From NCBI GenBank assembly GCA_965204215.1, contig CBDBDZ010000014.1, positions 124,001 to 188,000 of the forward strand: 64,000 nucleotides of DNA, read 5' to 3'. Made by a program: the position numbers and the translations under genes. The stretch comes from CBDBDZ01 sp965204215 (lineage in GTDB: Bacteria > Pseudomonadota > Gammaproteobacteria > Pseudomonadales > GM7GCV1). Positions within the stretch are counted from its first letter, which is position 1; the number at the start of each line of letters is the position of its first letter. This document shows, piece after piece, positions 25,874 to 34,860 of this stretch. The notes below the pieces were generated by a model. That model was not told the origin of the DNA. It saw nothing but the letters and a program-made list of their open reading frames with translations, and made no database searches.

Positions 25874-27716
25874 TAATAGCTGCCTGTTGAGACATTGCTG
25901 TTCTTTGTGTTTTTGATAGCCAATGATTAATGGCAGCAACGGCAACCAAACCTGCCGATTTGGTGCTGGTTTCACCATTTTCTACAATCACTGCAATGGC
26001 AATACTAGGATTGTCAACAGGTGCAAAGGCAATAAACCAGGCGTGGTCGCGCTGACGCTCAGTCAGTTGTTCAGAGTCATATTCTTTATCTTGTTCAATA
26101 CTGACGACTTGTGCTGTACCCGTTTTAGATGCAATTTTAAATGTTGTCTTTCGGTTTAAACTGGCAGCGGTTCCTTTATAGTGGTGTACTACGTCGATCA
26201 TTGATTGGTGAACTAATTGCCAATGCCTGTCCTCTATTTCTATGGTATTACTAACGATATTGTCGATGGTTTTACCATCAATACGTTTAATCATTTTAGG
26301 CGGAATGACAACACCTTTACGAGCAATAATTGCGGTATTTTGTGCCATTTGTAGCGGGGTGACTAGCATGTCACCTTGACCGATGGAAGTGTTAACTGTT
26401 TCTCCATCAGACCACTTTTTGATTTTAGGCGTTGGCATTAAGCCCGGCTTTTCCTGAGGCATATCAATACCAGTAGGCAGGCCAATATTGAGTTGGTTGG
26501 CTGTTTTGCTTAAAGTGGTGATACCTGTCTTTAAGCCTAATTCATAGAAAAACACATCACAAGACTGAGCGATGGACTGCCTTAAATTGACAATACCGTG
26601 GCCTGCGCGCTTCCAATCGCGGTATTTCCTACCATTACCTGGGATTTGAATATAGCCATTGTCTTTAATTTTAGTTTGCTCGGTAATTGTACCAGCTTGT
26701 AGTGCAGACAAGGCAAAAGTTGGTTTTATAATTGAGCCTGGTGGATATTGCCCCAGTAAGGCGCGGTTGAGCAATGGTTTATCTGGGTTGGAGAGAATGT
26801 TTTGGTAGGCTTTATGACTAATACCAGTAACAAAAGGATTGCTATCAAATGTTGGCATGCTAACCATTGCCAGGATGCCTCCTGTTTTTACACTAATCGC
26901 TACTGCTGCACCACGTCTATTTTCCATTTGCTTGTGGATGACTTGCTGTAATTCGGCATCAAGATACAATTGAATTTCACTACCTTGTTCCGCTATTTGT
27001 CGTTCTATGGAACGCAAGACTCTTCCCGATACATTTGTCTCCACCGATTCATAACCCAAGTGTCCAAGCAGCTCAGACTCATATTGCTTTTCAATACCAA
27101 TTTTGCCAATAAGGTGAGTGCCCTCGTAGCGTTGTTTATCTAGTGTTTTTTGTTCTTGCAAGTTAATTCTGCCAACGTAGCCCAGCACATGAGACATTTG
27201 CTCTTTGAAAGGATAGTTTCGTGCCAGCGTTGCTTGTACTTCCATGCCAGGCAATCGGTATTCATTTATCGCTAAAATAGCAACTTCTTGTTCTGACAAC
27301 TGAAACTTGAGTGGGACACGTTGGTAGGGCAGGCTTTTAAAGCGGTTTAAATGTTGCCAGAACTCTTCAACTTCGTCATCAGAAATTTTAATGATTTGTC
27401 TAATGTGAGTGACGAGCTGTTTAATGTTGGTGCTGTGTTCAGGAATGATATTTAATTCAAAACTCGGTACGTTTTGAGCTAAAACAATACCATTTCTGTC
27501 TGTAATTAAGCCTCGAAGTGGAGCAATGGAACGCCCATGTACACGGTTTTGATCAGATAATGTGGTAAAGTTGGAGTTGAGGGTAATTTGCAAATAATAG
27601 AACCTTGCCAAGATAATACCTATTAGTAACAGTATTATTCCAGCCATAATAGTTACCCGCTTTCTAGAAATTTTTTTTTCTATGTGTCCGCTATTCAAGG
27701 AAGATTCGTTAAACAT
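25866..27716 (-). CDS. mrdA: Penicillin-binding protein 2
   Basis: Monofunctional class B transpeptidase of the elongasome. The 616-residue protein has one N-terminal membrane anchor (MAGIILLLIGIILARFY near 25-40), the dimerisation/pedestal part with GLITDRNGIVLA, and the transpeptidase domain: the SxxK serine in PPGSIIKPTFAL near residue 325, SxD in QSCDVFFYELG, and KTG in ASKTGTAQV near 533. It starts right at the rlmH stop and overlaps rodA by eight bases. Confidence 0.97.
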   Translation of the reverse strand: MFNESSLNSGHIEKKISRKRVTIMAGIILLLIGIILARFYYLQITLNSNFTTLSDQNRVHGRSIAPLRGLITDRNGIVLAQNVPSFELNIIPEHSTNIKQLVTHIRQIIKISDDEVEEFWQHLNRFKSLPYQRVPLKFQLSEQEVAILAINEYRLPGMEVQATLARNYPFKEQMSHVLGYVGRINLQEQKTLDKQRYEGTHLIGKIGIEKQYESELLGHLGYESVETNVSGRVLRSIERQIAEQGSEIQLYLDAELQQVIHKQMENRRGAAVAISVKTGGILAMVSMPTFDSNPFVTGISHKAYQNILSNPDKPLLNRALLGQYPPGSIIKPTFALSALQAGTITEQTKIKDNGYIQIPGNGRKYRDWKRAGHGIVNLRQSIAQSCDVFFYELGLKTGITTLSKTANQLNIGLPTGIDMPQEKPGLMPTPKIKKWSDGETVNTSIGQGDMLVTPLQMAQNTAIIARKGVVIPPKMIKRIDGKTIDNIVSNTIEIEDRHWQLVHQSMIDVVHHYKGTAASLNRKTTFKIASKTGTAQVVSIEQDKEYDSEQLTERQRDHAWFIAFAPVDNPSIAIAVIVENGETSTKSAGLVAVAAINHWLSKTQRTAMSQQAAINE

Positions 27717-28183
27717 TATTCGCGATGGTAAGGGTGACCACTGTTAATGGTACAGGCTCTATATAATTGTTCGGTGAACACTAATTTAACGATTTGATGT
27801 GGCAGAGTTAGTGCTGATAGCGATAATAATAAATCGGCTCTTCGTTTGCAATCGTCAGATAAACCATTAGCCCCGCCGATAATAATCTTTATTGTTTTTC
27901 CCAGGATTTGCCATTTGTCTAACAATTGCGCCAAATCAACTGAATTGATGGTTTTGCCTTTGACGTCCAAGGCTACTATCAAGTTGTCATTATTTATGGC
28001 TTTTAAAATTTTCTGACCTTCTTCCTCTATTTGTTGTTGTGTATTGTTGCGATGACTTTTGGATATTGCAATCTCGCGTAATGATAGCTTTAAGTGTTTG
28101 GGTAAACGCCGTTGATAATCTGCGAAGCCCGAGGCGACCCAATCGGGCATTTTGTTGCCAATGGCAATGATTTCAATTTGCAC
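27716..28183 (-). CDS. rlmH: 23S rRNA pseudouridine-1915 N3-methyltransferase
   Basis: A 155-residue SPOUT-class methyltransferase (old name YbeA). The C-terminal knot is seen in IKIIIGGANGLSDDCKRRAD and LTLPHQIVKLVFTEQLYRA, with the terminal GHPYHRE typical of RlmH. It lies between rsfS and mrdA, sharing one base with the mrdA start. Confidence 0.97.
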   Translation of the reverse strand: MQIEIIAIGNKMPDWVASGFADYQRRLPKHLKLSLREIAISKSHRNNTQQQIEEEGQKILKAINNDNLIVALDVKGKTINSVDLAQLLDKWQILGKTIKIIIGGANGLSDDCKRRADLLLSLSALTLPHQIVKLVFTEQLYRACTINSGHPYHRE

Positions 28184-28198
28184 AACTTAAATATGCTA

Positions 28199-28537
28199 TC
28201 AGGTTGAAAGGTTCGCTGCTGGCAAACGCCAGAGAGATTCTAAATCGTAAAGCTCTCTAGTGGCTTCTTGCATAACATGCACAACGCTGTCACCATAATC
28301 AATTACCACCCAGTCCATGGCTTCTATGCCTTCGTGATGGAGTGCGGCAATCCCTTTCTGTTTGGTGTTTAACATAATATTGTCGGCAATGGATTTGACA
28401 TGACGCGAAGAGTGTCCCGTTACGATGATGAATTGATCAGTAATAGAGGTCAATTCGCTGACATTAAGCACGGTAATATCTTTGCCTTTTAATTCGTCAA
28501 TAGCGTCGATAATAATAGCTTCAAGTGATTCTGTCAT
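28199..28537 (-). CDS. rsfS: Ribosomal silencing factor RsfS
   Basis: RsfS binds ribosomal protein L14 and blocks subunit joining in starvation. I take the start at 28537 (MTESLEAIIIDAIDELKGKD), giving 112 residues; the frame from 28573 would add 12 untypical residues. The core TDQFIIVTGHSSRHVKSIAD and GIEAMDWVVIDYGDSVVHVM are clear. It overlaps nadD by 17 bases. Confidence 0.95.
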   Translation of the reverse strand: MTESLEAIIIDAIDELKGKDITVLNVSELTSITDQFIIVTGHSSRHVKSIADNIMLNTKQKGIAALHHEGIEAMDWVVIDYGDSVVHVMQEATRELYDLESLWRLPAANLST

Positions 28538-29153
28538 GGATATAAAGTTGGTGTTTGGCAATATAGTCATCAACGGCTTTTATAGCGTAATCTTTGATTT
28601 GGTCAGTTCTAATTTGTGTGGAAGAAATGGGAATGTTGGTGAGTGAACAATGATAAATTGACCCTGCTGTGGTTTCAAGTAGTTGAATAAGGTTTGTCGC
28701 AGTATAGTCAGCTTGCCATTTGTTAATAGCATGGCTAAATGGTTTGTTATTAGGGCGTTGAGTTATAATTAAATGAGCGTAATTTAGTAATTCGTTGTAG
28801 CGAAACCAGGTTAAAATATGGTTATATGCGTCAGAACCCATACAAAAGCAGATGCTGGCTGTTGGGTTTTCATTCCGGATTTCAATTAAGCTGTTAATGG
28901 TATAAGAAACATCGGTTTTCAAAATTTCTCGTTCATCAATGCCAAGTTGTGGATAGTCGGCAAGCGCCAATTGTAGCATTGCCAAGCGATGATGCCCCGA
29001 TACATTTAGCGAACTTTTATGGGGTGGGATATAGCAGGGAAGCAGGTACATTGCATCAAAATTCAAATGCTCTTTTAGTGCAGCAGCGGTTTTAAGGTGA
29101 CCTTTATGCACAGGATTAAAAGTTCCTCCTAATAGTCCAATGGTATGTAGCAC
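28521..29153 (-). CDS. nadD: Nicotinate-nucleotide adenylyltransferase
   Basis: NadD joins nicotinate mononucleotide and ATP in NAD synthesis. The 210-residue protein shows the nucleotidyltransferase motifs GGTFNPVHKGHLKTA near residues 9-23 and ISSTQIR near the C-terminus. It lies 13 bases after proA and overlaps rsfS, the common gammaproteobacterial order. Confidence 0.97.
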   Translation of the reverse strand: MLHTIGLLGGTFNPVHKGHLKTAAALKEHLNFDAMYLLPCYIPPHKSSLNVSGHHRLAMLQLALADYPQLGIDEREILKTDVSYTINSLIEIRNENPTASICFCMGSDAYNHILTWFRYNELLNYAHLIITQRPNNKPFSHAINKWQADYTATNLIQLLETTAGSIYHCSLTNIPISSTQIRTDQIKDYAIKAVDDYIAKHQLYIHDRIT

Positions 29154-29166
29154 TATCGTCGGGCTT

Positions 29167-30429
29167 CTAGTTTCTTATGGCTCCGTCGCCAAAAACAATC
29201 CATTTTTGTGAGGTTAGCCCTTCCAAACCTACGGGGCCACGAGCGTGTATTTTATCGGTTGATATGCCAATTTCTGCACCGAGGCCATATTCAAAGCCGT
29301 CAGCAAAGCGTGTAGACGCATTAATTAAGACGGAACTGGAGTCGACTTCACGCATAAACTTATTGGCATTTGTTAAATTTTCAGTGACAATGGCTTCTGA
29401 GTGTGCCGAACTGTAGTGATTGATATGCTCAATTGCGGCATTGACATCGTTGATAATTTTTATGGCAACCACAGGAGCCAGATACTCTTCATACCAATCG
29501 TTTTCCGTAGCGGGTTTTATTTCGATATTATTCAATAGTTTTTTGGTTTGCTCACAGCCGCGAATTTCTACATTTTTTGCCAAATATTCGTTAGCGATGC
29601 CAGGTAATACCTGTTTGGCAATAGCTTTTGCAACCAGTAAGGTTTCCATCGCATTGCAAACGCCATAGCGGTGTGTCTTTGCATTGATGGCGATGGCAAT
29701 GGCTTTTTCAATGTTAGCTCCTTCATCAATATAAACGTGACAATTACCATCTAAATGTTTGATAACGGGAATTGAAGCATTGTTGCTGATACGTTTAATT
29801 AAGTTTTTACCGCCCCGCGGAATGATAACATCAACAAAGTTTTTCATGGTGATTAGTTCACCTACGGCATCGCGATTAGTGGTTTCCAATACCTGTATGA
29901 CAGATTTTGGTAATCCTGCTCGCTCGAGTCCTGTCCCAATGCATTTGGCAATGGCTTGATTGGAATGAAAAGCCTCACTACCACCACGCAATATAGCGGT
30001 GTTACCTGATTTCAAACACAAACTTGCGGCATCAATGGTCACATTAGGGCGCGATTCGTAGATAATACCGATAACACCTAATGGTACTCGCATTTTGCCT
30101 ACTTCAATGCCGCTGGGTCGGCGTACCATGGAGCTTATTTCGCCAATAGGGTCTGCCAAATTGGCGACTTGACTTAAGCCTTCAATCATTGAATTCAATC
30201 GTGCTTCATTAAGTTCTAATCTATCCAGCAGCGCTGTTTCTAACTGGTTGTCTTTTCCTTGTTGCATATCCATTGTATTTGCTGACAGAATGTTGTCAGA
30301 TTCAGCTTTTAGTGCTTGCGCAATGAAGTGTAAAGCGGTATTTTTTTGATTAGTTTCAGCACAGGATATGATTCGCGAAGCGGTTCTAGCTTCGCACCCT
30401 AACTGCTGCATGTATTGTGAAATATTCAA
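29167..30429 (-). CDS. proA: Gamma-glutamyl phosphate reductase
   Basis: Second enzyme of proline synthesis, reducing gamma-glutamyl phosphate to the semialdehyde in the cytosol. At 420 residues it matches the family. The catalytic cysteine is in YGVCNAMETLL; GVIGIIYESRPNVTIDAA and VIIPRGGKNLI are further signatures. proB is not adjacent. It is the first gene of the leftward proA-nadD-rsfS-rlmH-mrdA-rodA-mltB run. Confidence 0.98.
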   Translation of the reverse strand: MNISQYMQQLGCEARTASRIISCAETNQKNTALHFIAQALKAESDNILSANTMDMQQGKDNQLETALLDRLELNEARLNSMIEGLSQVANLADPIGEISSMVRRPSGIEVGKMRVPLGVIGIIYESRPNVTIDAASLCLKSGNTAILRGGSEAFHSNQAIAKCIGTGLERAGLPKSVIQVLETTNRDAVGELITMKNFVDVIIPRGGKNLIKRISNNASIPVIKHLDGNCHVYIDEGANIEKAIAIAINAKTHRYGVCNAMETLLVAKAIAKQVLPGIANEYLAKNVEIRGCEQTKKLLNNIEIKPATENDWYEEYLAPVVAIKIINDVNAAIEHINHYSSAHSEAIVTENLTNANKFMREVDSSSVLINASTRFADGFEYGLGAEIGISTDKIHARGPVGLEGLTSQKWIVFGDGAIRN

Positions 30430-30468
30430 TGCGTTAAAATTTCAATAGGAAAACCAGCTATTTTACTA

Positions 30469-30474
30469 TATAAT
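30469..30474 (+). promoter_or_regulatory. -10 element of ssrA
   Basis: A perfect TATAAT lies 14 bases upstream of the mature tmRNA 5' end, the expected place for a -10 of the precursor. A matching -35 is weak (GGAAAA-like). Confidence 0.5.
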
Positions 30475-30488
30475 TTACCTCCTTTATA

Positions 30489-30846
30489 GGGGGCGTTTCG
30501 GATTCGACGTCGGTTACAAAACTTGTAATGCATGTCGAGATGGCGATTAATCTCGTAAAATCAAAACCGCATCTTTATAGTTGCCAACACTGACGACTAC
30601 GCTCTAGCGGCCTAATAAAACCCGCTAGCGGTCAGCCTTCTGACTTCAGATAAGTTGGTTGATTGTTATTCTATCTGAATCGCGATGCTATTTGTTGGTG
30701 ATAGTATCGCTAAATTTTTAACTAACTCGCTTATTGTATCCTGCCCGTTGGGTTGCAACTAAGTTAAATTAATAAACGGCTCTAAGCATGTAGAGTTACA
30801 AGCGGCGGACTGACGGACGCGGGTTCAAATCCCGCCGCCTCCACCA
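30489..30846 (+). ncRNA. ssrA: tmRNA
   Basis: Transfer-messenger RNA, the trans-translation rescue RNA. The 5' end GGGGGCGTTTCGGATTCGACG pairs with the 3' end CGCCTCC followed by encoded ACCA, and the T arm is GGTTCAAATCC. The tag frame at 30583-30612 reads ANTDDYALAA followed by TAA TAA; it keeps the ALAA degron for ClpXP. At 358 bases the length is normal. The 3' end is the presumed insertion point of the neighbouring island. Confidence 0.97.
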
Positions 30847-30952
30847 TTTCAACGTTTCAGGATGTTTCAAATCGTCTCACATAGGGCTAAAAATAAAGGA
30901 TTTTAGCCCTTTCGTTGTTTCATATTGTTTCACGATATTCCTTGAAGTTTCA
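30847..30952 (+). repeat. Six TTTCA repeats between ssrA and the integrase
   Basis: TTTCA occurs at 30847, 30855, 30865, 30918, 30928 and 30948, three on each side of a hairpin, with spacings of 8-20 bases. Short spaced direct repeats of this kind next to an att site often bind integrase arms or excisionase. No gene is seen in 30847-31008. Confidence 0.4.
30884..30909 (+). terminator. Hairpin after ssrA
   Basis: GGGCTAAAA (30884-30892) and TTTTAGCCC (30901-30909) form a 9-bp stem with an 8-base loop, followed by a short TTTC. It fits a terminator of ssrA now supplied by the inserted island. Confidence 0.55.
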
Positions 30953-30959
30953 GCCAAAC

Positions 30960-31007
30960 GTTGCTACAATCGTTGCTATCTTGGGTTCAATTTTAAAGTG
31001 TAGCAAC
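30960..31007 (+). promoter_or_regulatory. Three-box operator-like array before integrase 1
   Basis: GTTGCTAC (30960-30967), GTTGCTAT (30972-30979) and the inverse GTAGCAAC (31000-31007) stand directly before the GTG start. A matching trio of GCTGCTAC-type boxes precedes the other P4-type integrase at 49835-49867, which suggests autoregulation by the integrase or a shared regulator. Confidence 0.5.
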
Positions 31008-31008
31008 A

Positions 31009-32223
31009 GTGACACTAACTGACAAACAAATAAAATCCTTACAGCCAAAACCCAAAGACTACTGGATGGTCGATGAGAAGTGTCTCAGGCTTTTGGTCAA
31101 ACAAAACGGCGCCAAATATTGGCGCATGAGTTATCGCTTTGGTGGCAAGCAAAAATCGCTGGCACTGGGCGTCTACCCCGAAGTATCGCTCAAAGACGCC
31201 CGCCTGAAACGCGATCGGGCTCGGTTACAGGTCGCAGAAGGCATAGACCCCAGCATTGAGAAAAAGCACCTCCGAAACAGTGCCAGACACGGCGACAGCG
31301 AAAAATTTTCAACGCTGGCAGTGGAATGGTGGCACCATCAAAAAAATTCATGGACCGAACATTATGCTGATACAGTGATCAAACGCTTACGCACCAATTG
31401 CTTTGAGCCACTGGACAGAAAGCCGATTGATAAAATAGAGCCTCCCGACGTATTGCAAGTGATCCGCGATATTGAGTCCAGAGGCTCGTTGGATATTGCC
31501 AAGCGAATTTTACAGGGTATTCACGCCAGCTTCCGCTATGGTGTGCAGACAGGGAAAATTAAATACAATCCCGCCTCCGATCTTTCCAGTGCGCTAAAAC
31601 CGCACAAGTCCAAACACCGCGACTCGCTCCCCAATAACCAGCTGGGGCGATTTCTCAATGATCTGGACAGTTACCACCTGCAAGGCAAACTATTGACCCA
31701 GCTGGCCTTGAAATTGCTGGTTTTAACCTTTGTAAGACCAGGCGAATTGCGCAGCGCACACTGGAGCGATTTTGAGTGGGACAAATCGCTATGGCGCATA
31801 GCCCCTGAGCGCATGAAAATGAAAACCGAGCATATAGTCCCGCTGTCAAAGCAAGCCCTGCAAGTGCTTGCACAATTACAGCCTATCTCCGGTGATCAGG
31901 ATTTAGTATTCCCCTGTGAAATCAATCGCGGAAAATGTATGTCCGATAACACCATGCGCCGTGCCATGTTTCGGCTTGGCTACGATGGCAACACGGAAGG
32001 TAAGGCTAAAGCCACCCCACACGGCTTCCGCGCCAATGCCTCATCCATACTTAACGAGCAAGGCTTTAATCCCGACGCCATTGAGCGACAATTATCGCAT
32101 ATAGAGCGAAACAAGGTACGCAGTGCTTACACCCACCACGCGCGCTATATGGACGAACGCTTTGATATGATGCAATGGTGGGCGGATTATTTGGATAAGT
32201 TAAAACTATCGGCAATCAAATAG
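31009..32223 (+). CDS. P4-type tyrosine integrase, ssrA-associated
   Basis: A 404-residue tyrosine recombinase with an N-terminal DUF4102-type arm domain (LTDKQIKSLQPKPKDYWMVD), a core-binding domain, and the catalytic part: first arginine in TFVRPGELRSAHW near 246, HxxR in PHGFRANASS near 341, and the C-terminal LSHIERNKVRSAYTHHARYMDER holding His and Tyr. The start is a GTG at 31009. It lies 162 bases after the 3' end of ssrA, a classic target, and seems intact, so the left part of the island may still be able to excise if a right att site exists. Confidence 0.93.
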   Translation: MTLTDKQIKSLQPKPKDYWMVDEKCLRLLVKQNGAKYWRMSYRFGGKQKSLALGVYPEVSLKDARLKRDRARLQVAEGIDPSIEKKHLRNSARHGDSEKFSTLAVEWWHHQKNSWTEHYADTVIKRLRTNCFEPLDRKPIDKIEPPDVLQVIRDIESRGSLDIAKRILQGIHASFRYGVQTGKIKYNPASDLSSALKPHKSKHRDSLPNNQLGRFLNDLDSYHLQGKLLTQLALKLLVLTFVRPGELRSAHWSDFEWDKSLWRIAPERMKMKTEHIVPLSKQALQVLAQLQPISGDQDLVFPCEINRGKCMSDNTMRRAMFRLGYDGNTEGKAKATPHGFRANASSILNEQGFNPDAIERQLSHIERNKVRSAYTHHARYMDERFDMMQWWADYLDKLKLSAIK

Positions 32224-32235
32224 CTCTATCACTTG

Positions 32236-33048
32236 TTATGACGGAGACAGTTCTGCACATAATTTTGGAAAAGCCTCTCGTAAGCAGGAATAGTGCGATA
32301 AATGTTCCATGCGCTCAATACCTACCAAATTTGGTAGCAAATTGCCCAAATATACCGCCATTTCATAAGGCGACCAGTTGTCAGATGTGCCATGCCAGAG
32401 AGTAGCTGGTACAGTACAACTGGATATGGACAACTTCCATGGCTTAGTATATTCTAAAATTTCCCGAACATAACTATAGCTAGGTGCGCTAAAGCACTTA
32501 TGAATCACGGGAACAATGTAACTCAGAAATTGTGGATCAGATGCAAGATTTTTGTCTTTGCCTTGTGCTGAGTAGAAAAGGCTCTTTGCCACCAGCGATG
32601 GGAAGTATCTCCCTAGCAAACTCTTGACAAACGCCGCTACCCGAAATAGTCGCGGTGAGTTCATTGCCATTTTGAATATCTTTTCACCCGCCATTTCTTC
32701 GAGGAAAGGCTCTTCCTGTAATGGTGCTACCCCAGACAATAGGTATATGTGTCCGATATCACTTGAAATAAATACACTGGTGGAAATTGCTGATTGAGCT
32801 CCGATTGAAAATCCAACAAGAGTGACAGGCTCTTGTAGATTTTGTGAATCAATTGATTCTCCCAAAAAACGATAATAATCCCTACCTGTGAGATTTAATG
32901 GAACAGAAAAACGATTGGGACAAATGATCCTTAGACCATGCTTCTTTGCATGGTCATGGAAAGTTGCAGCTTCCTCTGGATGACCAGGTACGCCGTGAAA
33001 ATAGACGACCGTTTTTCCATCGGGATTTCCGTATTCAATAAATTCCAT
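32236..33048 (-). CDS. Alpha/beta hydrolase
   Basis: A 270-residue alpha/beta-hydrolase-fold protein: oxyanion motif FHGVPGHPEE near 18-27, nucleophile elbow GFSIG with Ser81, an acid in the WHGTSDNWSP stretch, and a histidine in EHLSHYSC. No signal peptide. Convergent with the integrase. Substrate unknown; it is cargo of the ssrA island. Confidence 0.82.
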   Translation of the reverse strand: MEFIEYGNPDGKTVVYFHGVPGHPEEAATFHDHAKKHGLRIICPNRFSVPLNLTGRDYYRFLGESIDSQNLQEPVTLVGFSIGAQSAISTSVFISSDIGHIYLLSGVAPLQEEPFLEEMAGEKIFKMAMNSPRLFRVAAFVKSLLGRYFPSLVAKSLFYSAQGKDKNLASDPQFLSYIVPVIHKCFSAPSYSYVREILEYTKPWKLSISSCTVPATLWHGTSDNWSPYEMAVYLGNLLPNLVGIERMEHLSHYSCLREAFPKLCAELSPS

Positions 33049-33295
33049 TTAGCATCCCGAAAAAATGATAACAGAGGTAGTTTGCTTTGATTCCATAATA
33101 AATTTTATGATAGCTTTTTGGACAATTTATTTTGCAGTGATTGAGCAATCATTTTACAACTGATCACAATGTGTGACCACTTCAAAATTTAATACTGCTC
33201 CAAAAATTGATTCAGGCATTCACTCAGCAATTCTGCTGGTGTACCGCGTTCTTGTCGATCACGGTAGATGTCAAGAAAGATGTCCGCTAAAGTGA

Positions 33296-34009
33296 TCAAA
33301 TTGCTTCAGCTAAATGTAAGCTTTCGTCATATTGATTTTTGGAAGGATTCAACCAAACAGAATCGATATAATCCCAATTTCTAATAGCACCAGACCATCG
33401 TTGAGGATGAGCTGATCTAGCCTTCTCATAGACTTGTTTTCGACGCTGTAGTATTTCAATATCTAAACCTAAATGGCGTTGGTTAGGTGTCACAAATTGA
33501 ATAGCACTGTGTTGATGCTGATGGTTGTACCACTGTGCAAATTCATGCACCCAGTGCCTAGCATCGTCGATAGAAGCAAAAGGTTTACTAGGGTACGATG
33601 GTGTATATTTCAATGTTCTAAACAGGCTCTCCGAGTAAGGGTTATCATCACTCACAGACGGTCGACTGAATGATGGCACAACGCCTAACTGTTGCAAGGT
33701 TGAAAGCATTGTTGCGCCTTTCATCGGACTGCCATTATCAGAGTGAAGTACCAACTGCTGAGGTTTAATCCCCTCCTTCAAACATGACTTACTCACCAAT
33801 ACTCTGGCATGAGCGGCACTCTCTTGTTGGTGAACTTCCCAACCAACAATTTTACGGCTAAAAATATCTTCAATAAGATATAATTTGTAGAACATGCCAT
33901 TGATAGCACTACGAAGAAAGGTAATATCCCAACTCCATACTTGATTGGGAGCCGTGGCTTGGTAGCTACTCGGTTTGTCAGGCGGATTAGTGGGCTTTAG
34001 CTCGACCAC
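33296..34009 (-). CDS. IS3-family transposase, catalytic part
   Basis: A 237-residue rve-type integrase core. Seen: WSWDITFLRSAINGMFYKL (first Asp), LHSDNGSPMKG (second Asp), and DNPYSESLFRTLKYTPSYP (Glu). The start overlaps the preceding frame by 23 bases, the overlap where IS3 elements normally make a -1 frameshift fusion. It depends on the upstream frames for DNA binding. Confidence 0.85.
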   Translation of the reverse strand: MVELKPTNPPDKPSSYQATAPNQVWSWDITFLRSAINGMFYKLYLIEDIFSRKIVGWEVHQQESAAHARVLVSKSCLKEGIKPQQLVLHSDNGSPMKGATMLSTLQQLGVVPSFSRPSVSDDNPYSESLFRTLKYTPSYPSKPFASIDDARHWVHEFAQWYNHQHQHSAIQFVTPNQRHLGLDIEILQRRKQVYEKARSAHPQRWSGAIRNWDYIDSVWLNPSKNQYDESLHLAEAI

Positions 34010-34397
34010 GATGGTTAAGTTGATTGACAGACTTCAGTATGCGGTGAAAGCTTGATTCTGAGGCTAAATAGATACCTTTATCGGCCAGTTTAGGCACAAT
34101 CTGAGACGGTGGTAGGTTCTGATATTGAGGTTGATTACAGCATACAATAATTTGCTCACGTTCTTCGGGTGTCAGTGCATTAGCAGGTATGCGCTTGCGC
34201 GCGGCATCCTTGCGCCGATCGTTCAATTGCGCCTGCTCATGCAGTTGCAATTTCCATCGACTCAAGGTTCGAGTTGAGATCGATAAAACATCACAAGCCT
34301 TGCTTTGACGAGCACCAGACTCAACTGCTTCATCAATTAAATCAATAGCCATTTGGCGGTCACTTTCGATGATCATTCGTCCGCGTCGTCCCCCCAA
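33987..34397 (-). CDS. IS3-family transposase, helix-turn-helix/linker part
   Basis: A 136-residue frame with GARQSKACDVLSISTRTLSR (helix-turn-helix-like) and LTPEEREQIIVCC, a region normally fused to the rve domain in this IS3 subgroup. Upstream, the DNA up to 34509 continues the reading of a charged linker in this sense, so it was once part of one longer frame with the N-terminal piece. Confidence 0.7.
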   Translation of the reverse strand: MGGRRGRMIIESDRQMAIDLIDEAVESGARQSKACDVLSISTRTLSRWKLQLHEQAQLNDRRKDAARKRIPANALTPEEREQIIVCCNQPQYQNLPPSQIVPKLADKGIYLASESSFHRILKSVNQLNHRGRAKAH

Positions 34398-34509
34398 ATG
34401 GCCTGGGCCTTTTTTCGCAATACCAGCAATGCCGCTGCCTCCGCTAGTGCTTTTTCTTTACGATTCAATTCCTTACTCAGTTGTCTAACGCGTTTTTGTT
34501 CTTGTTTGA

Positions 34510-34860
34510 TTAACTGACTCTGATGACGATTAGGCACGTTATCATTAACTGAAATAGCATTGCTTTTCCACTGTTAATTTGCTCAGCATATAAGCCATGT
34601 TCTCGACAATAAACCGATAATTCTTGTTCATTAAGCGTGGCTGTTTCAATGAGAACACGAAGCTTACGTTCGCCGCTCCATTGTTCGGGATTGGGTGATT
34701 TTTTAGTGATAGGAGGCTCCAGTTGATATGACTTGAGCCAAGTATATAACGTTGTTTTGCTAACACCACATTCTTCACTAAATTGACGTACATTTAAACT
34801 TGGATTGCGTAACATTTTGGATATCAGTTTCTCTTTGAATTCGGAACTAAATGATGACAT
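34510..34860 (-). pseudogene. IS3-family transposase N-terminal frame, frameshifted
   Basis: The first about 95 residues (MSSFSSEFKEKLISKMLRNP, then a helix-turn-helix VRQFSEECGVSKTTLYTWLK) are a normal IS3 OrfA-like start. After YAEQINS the frame runs into SGKAMLFQLMITC, while another frame continues sensibly towards the downstream part (QLIKQEQKRVRQLSKELNRK). A one-base slip near 34560 explains it. Confidence 0.6.
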
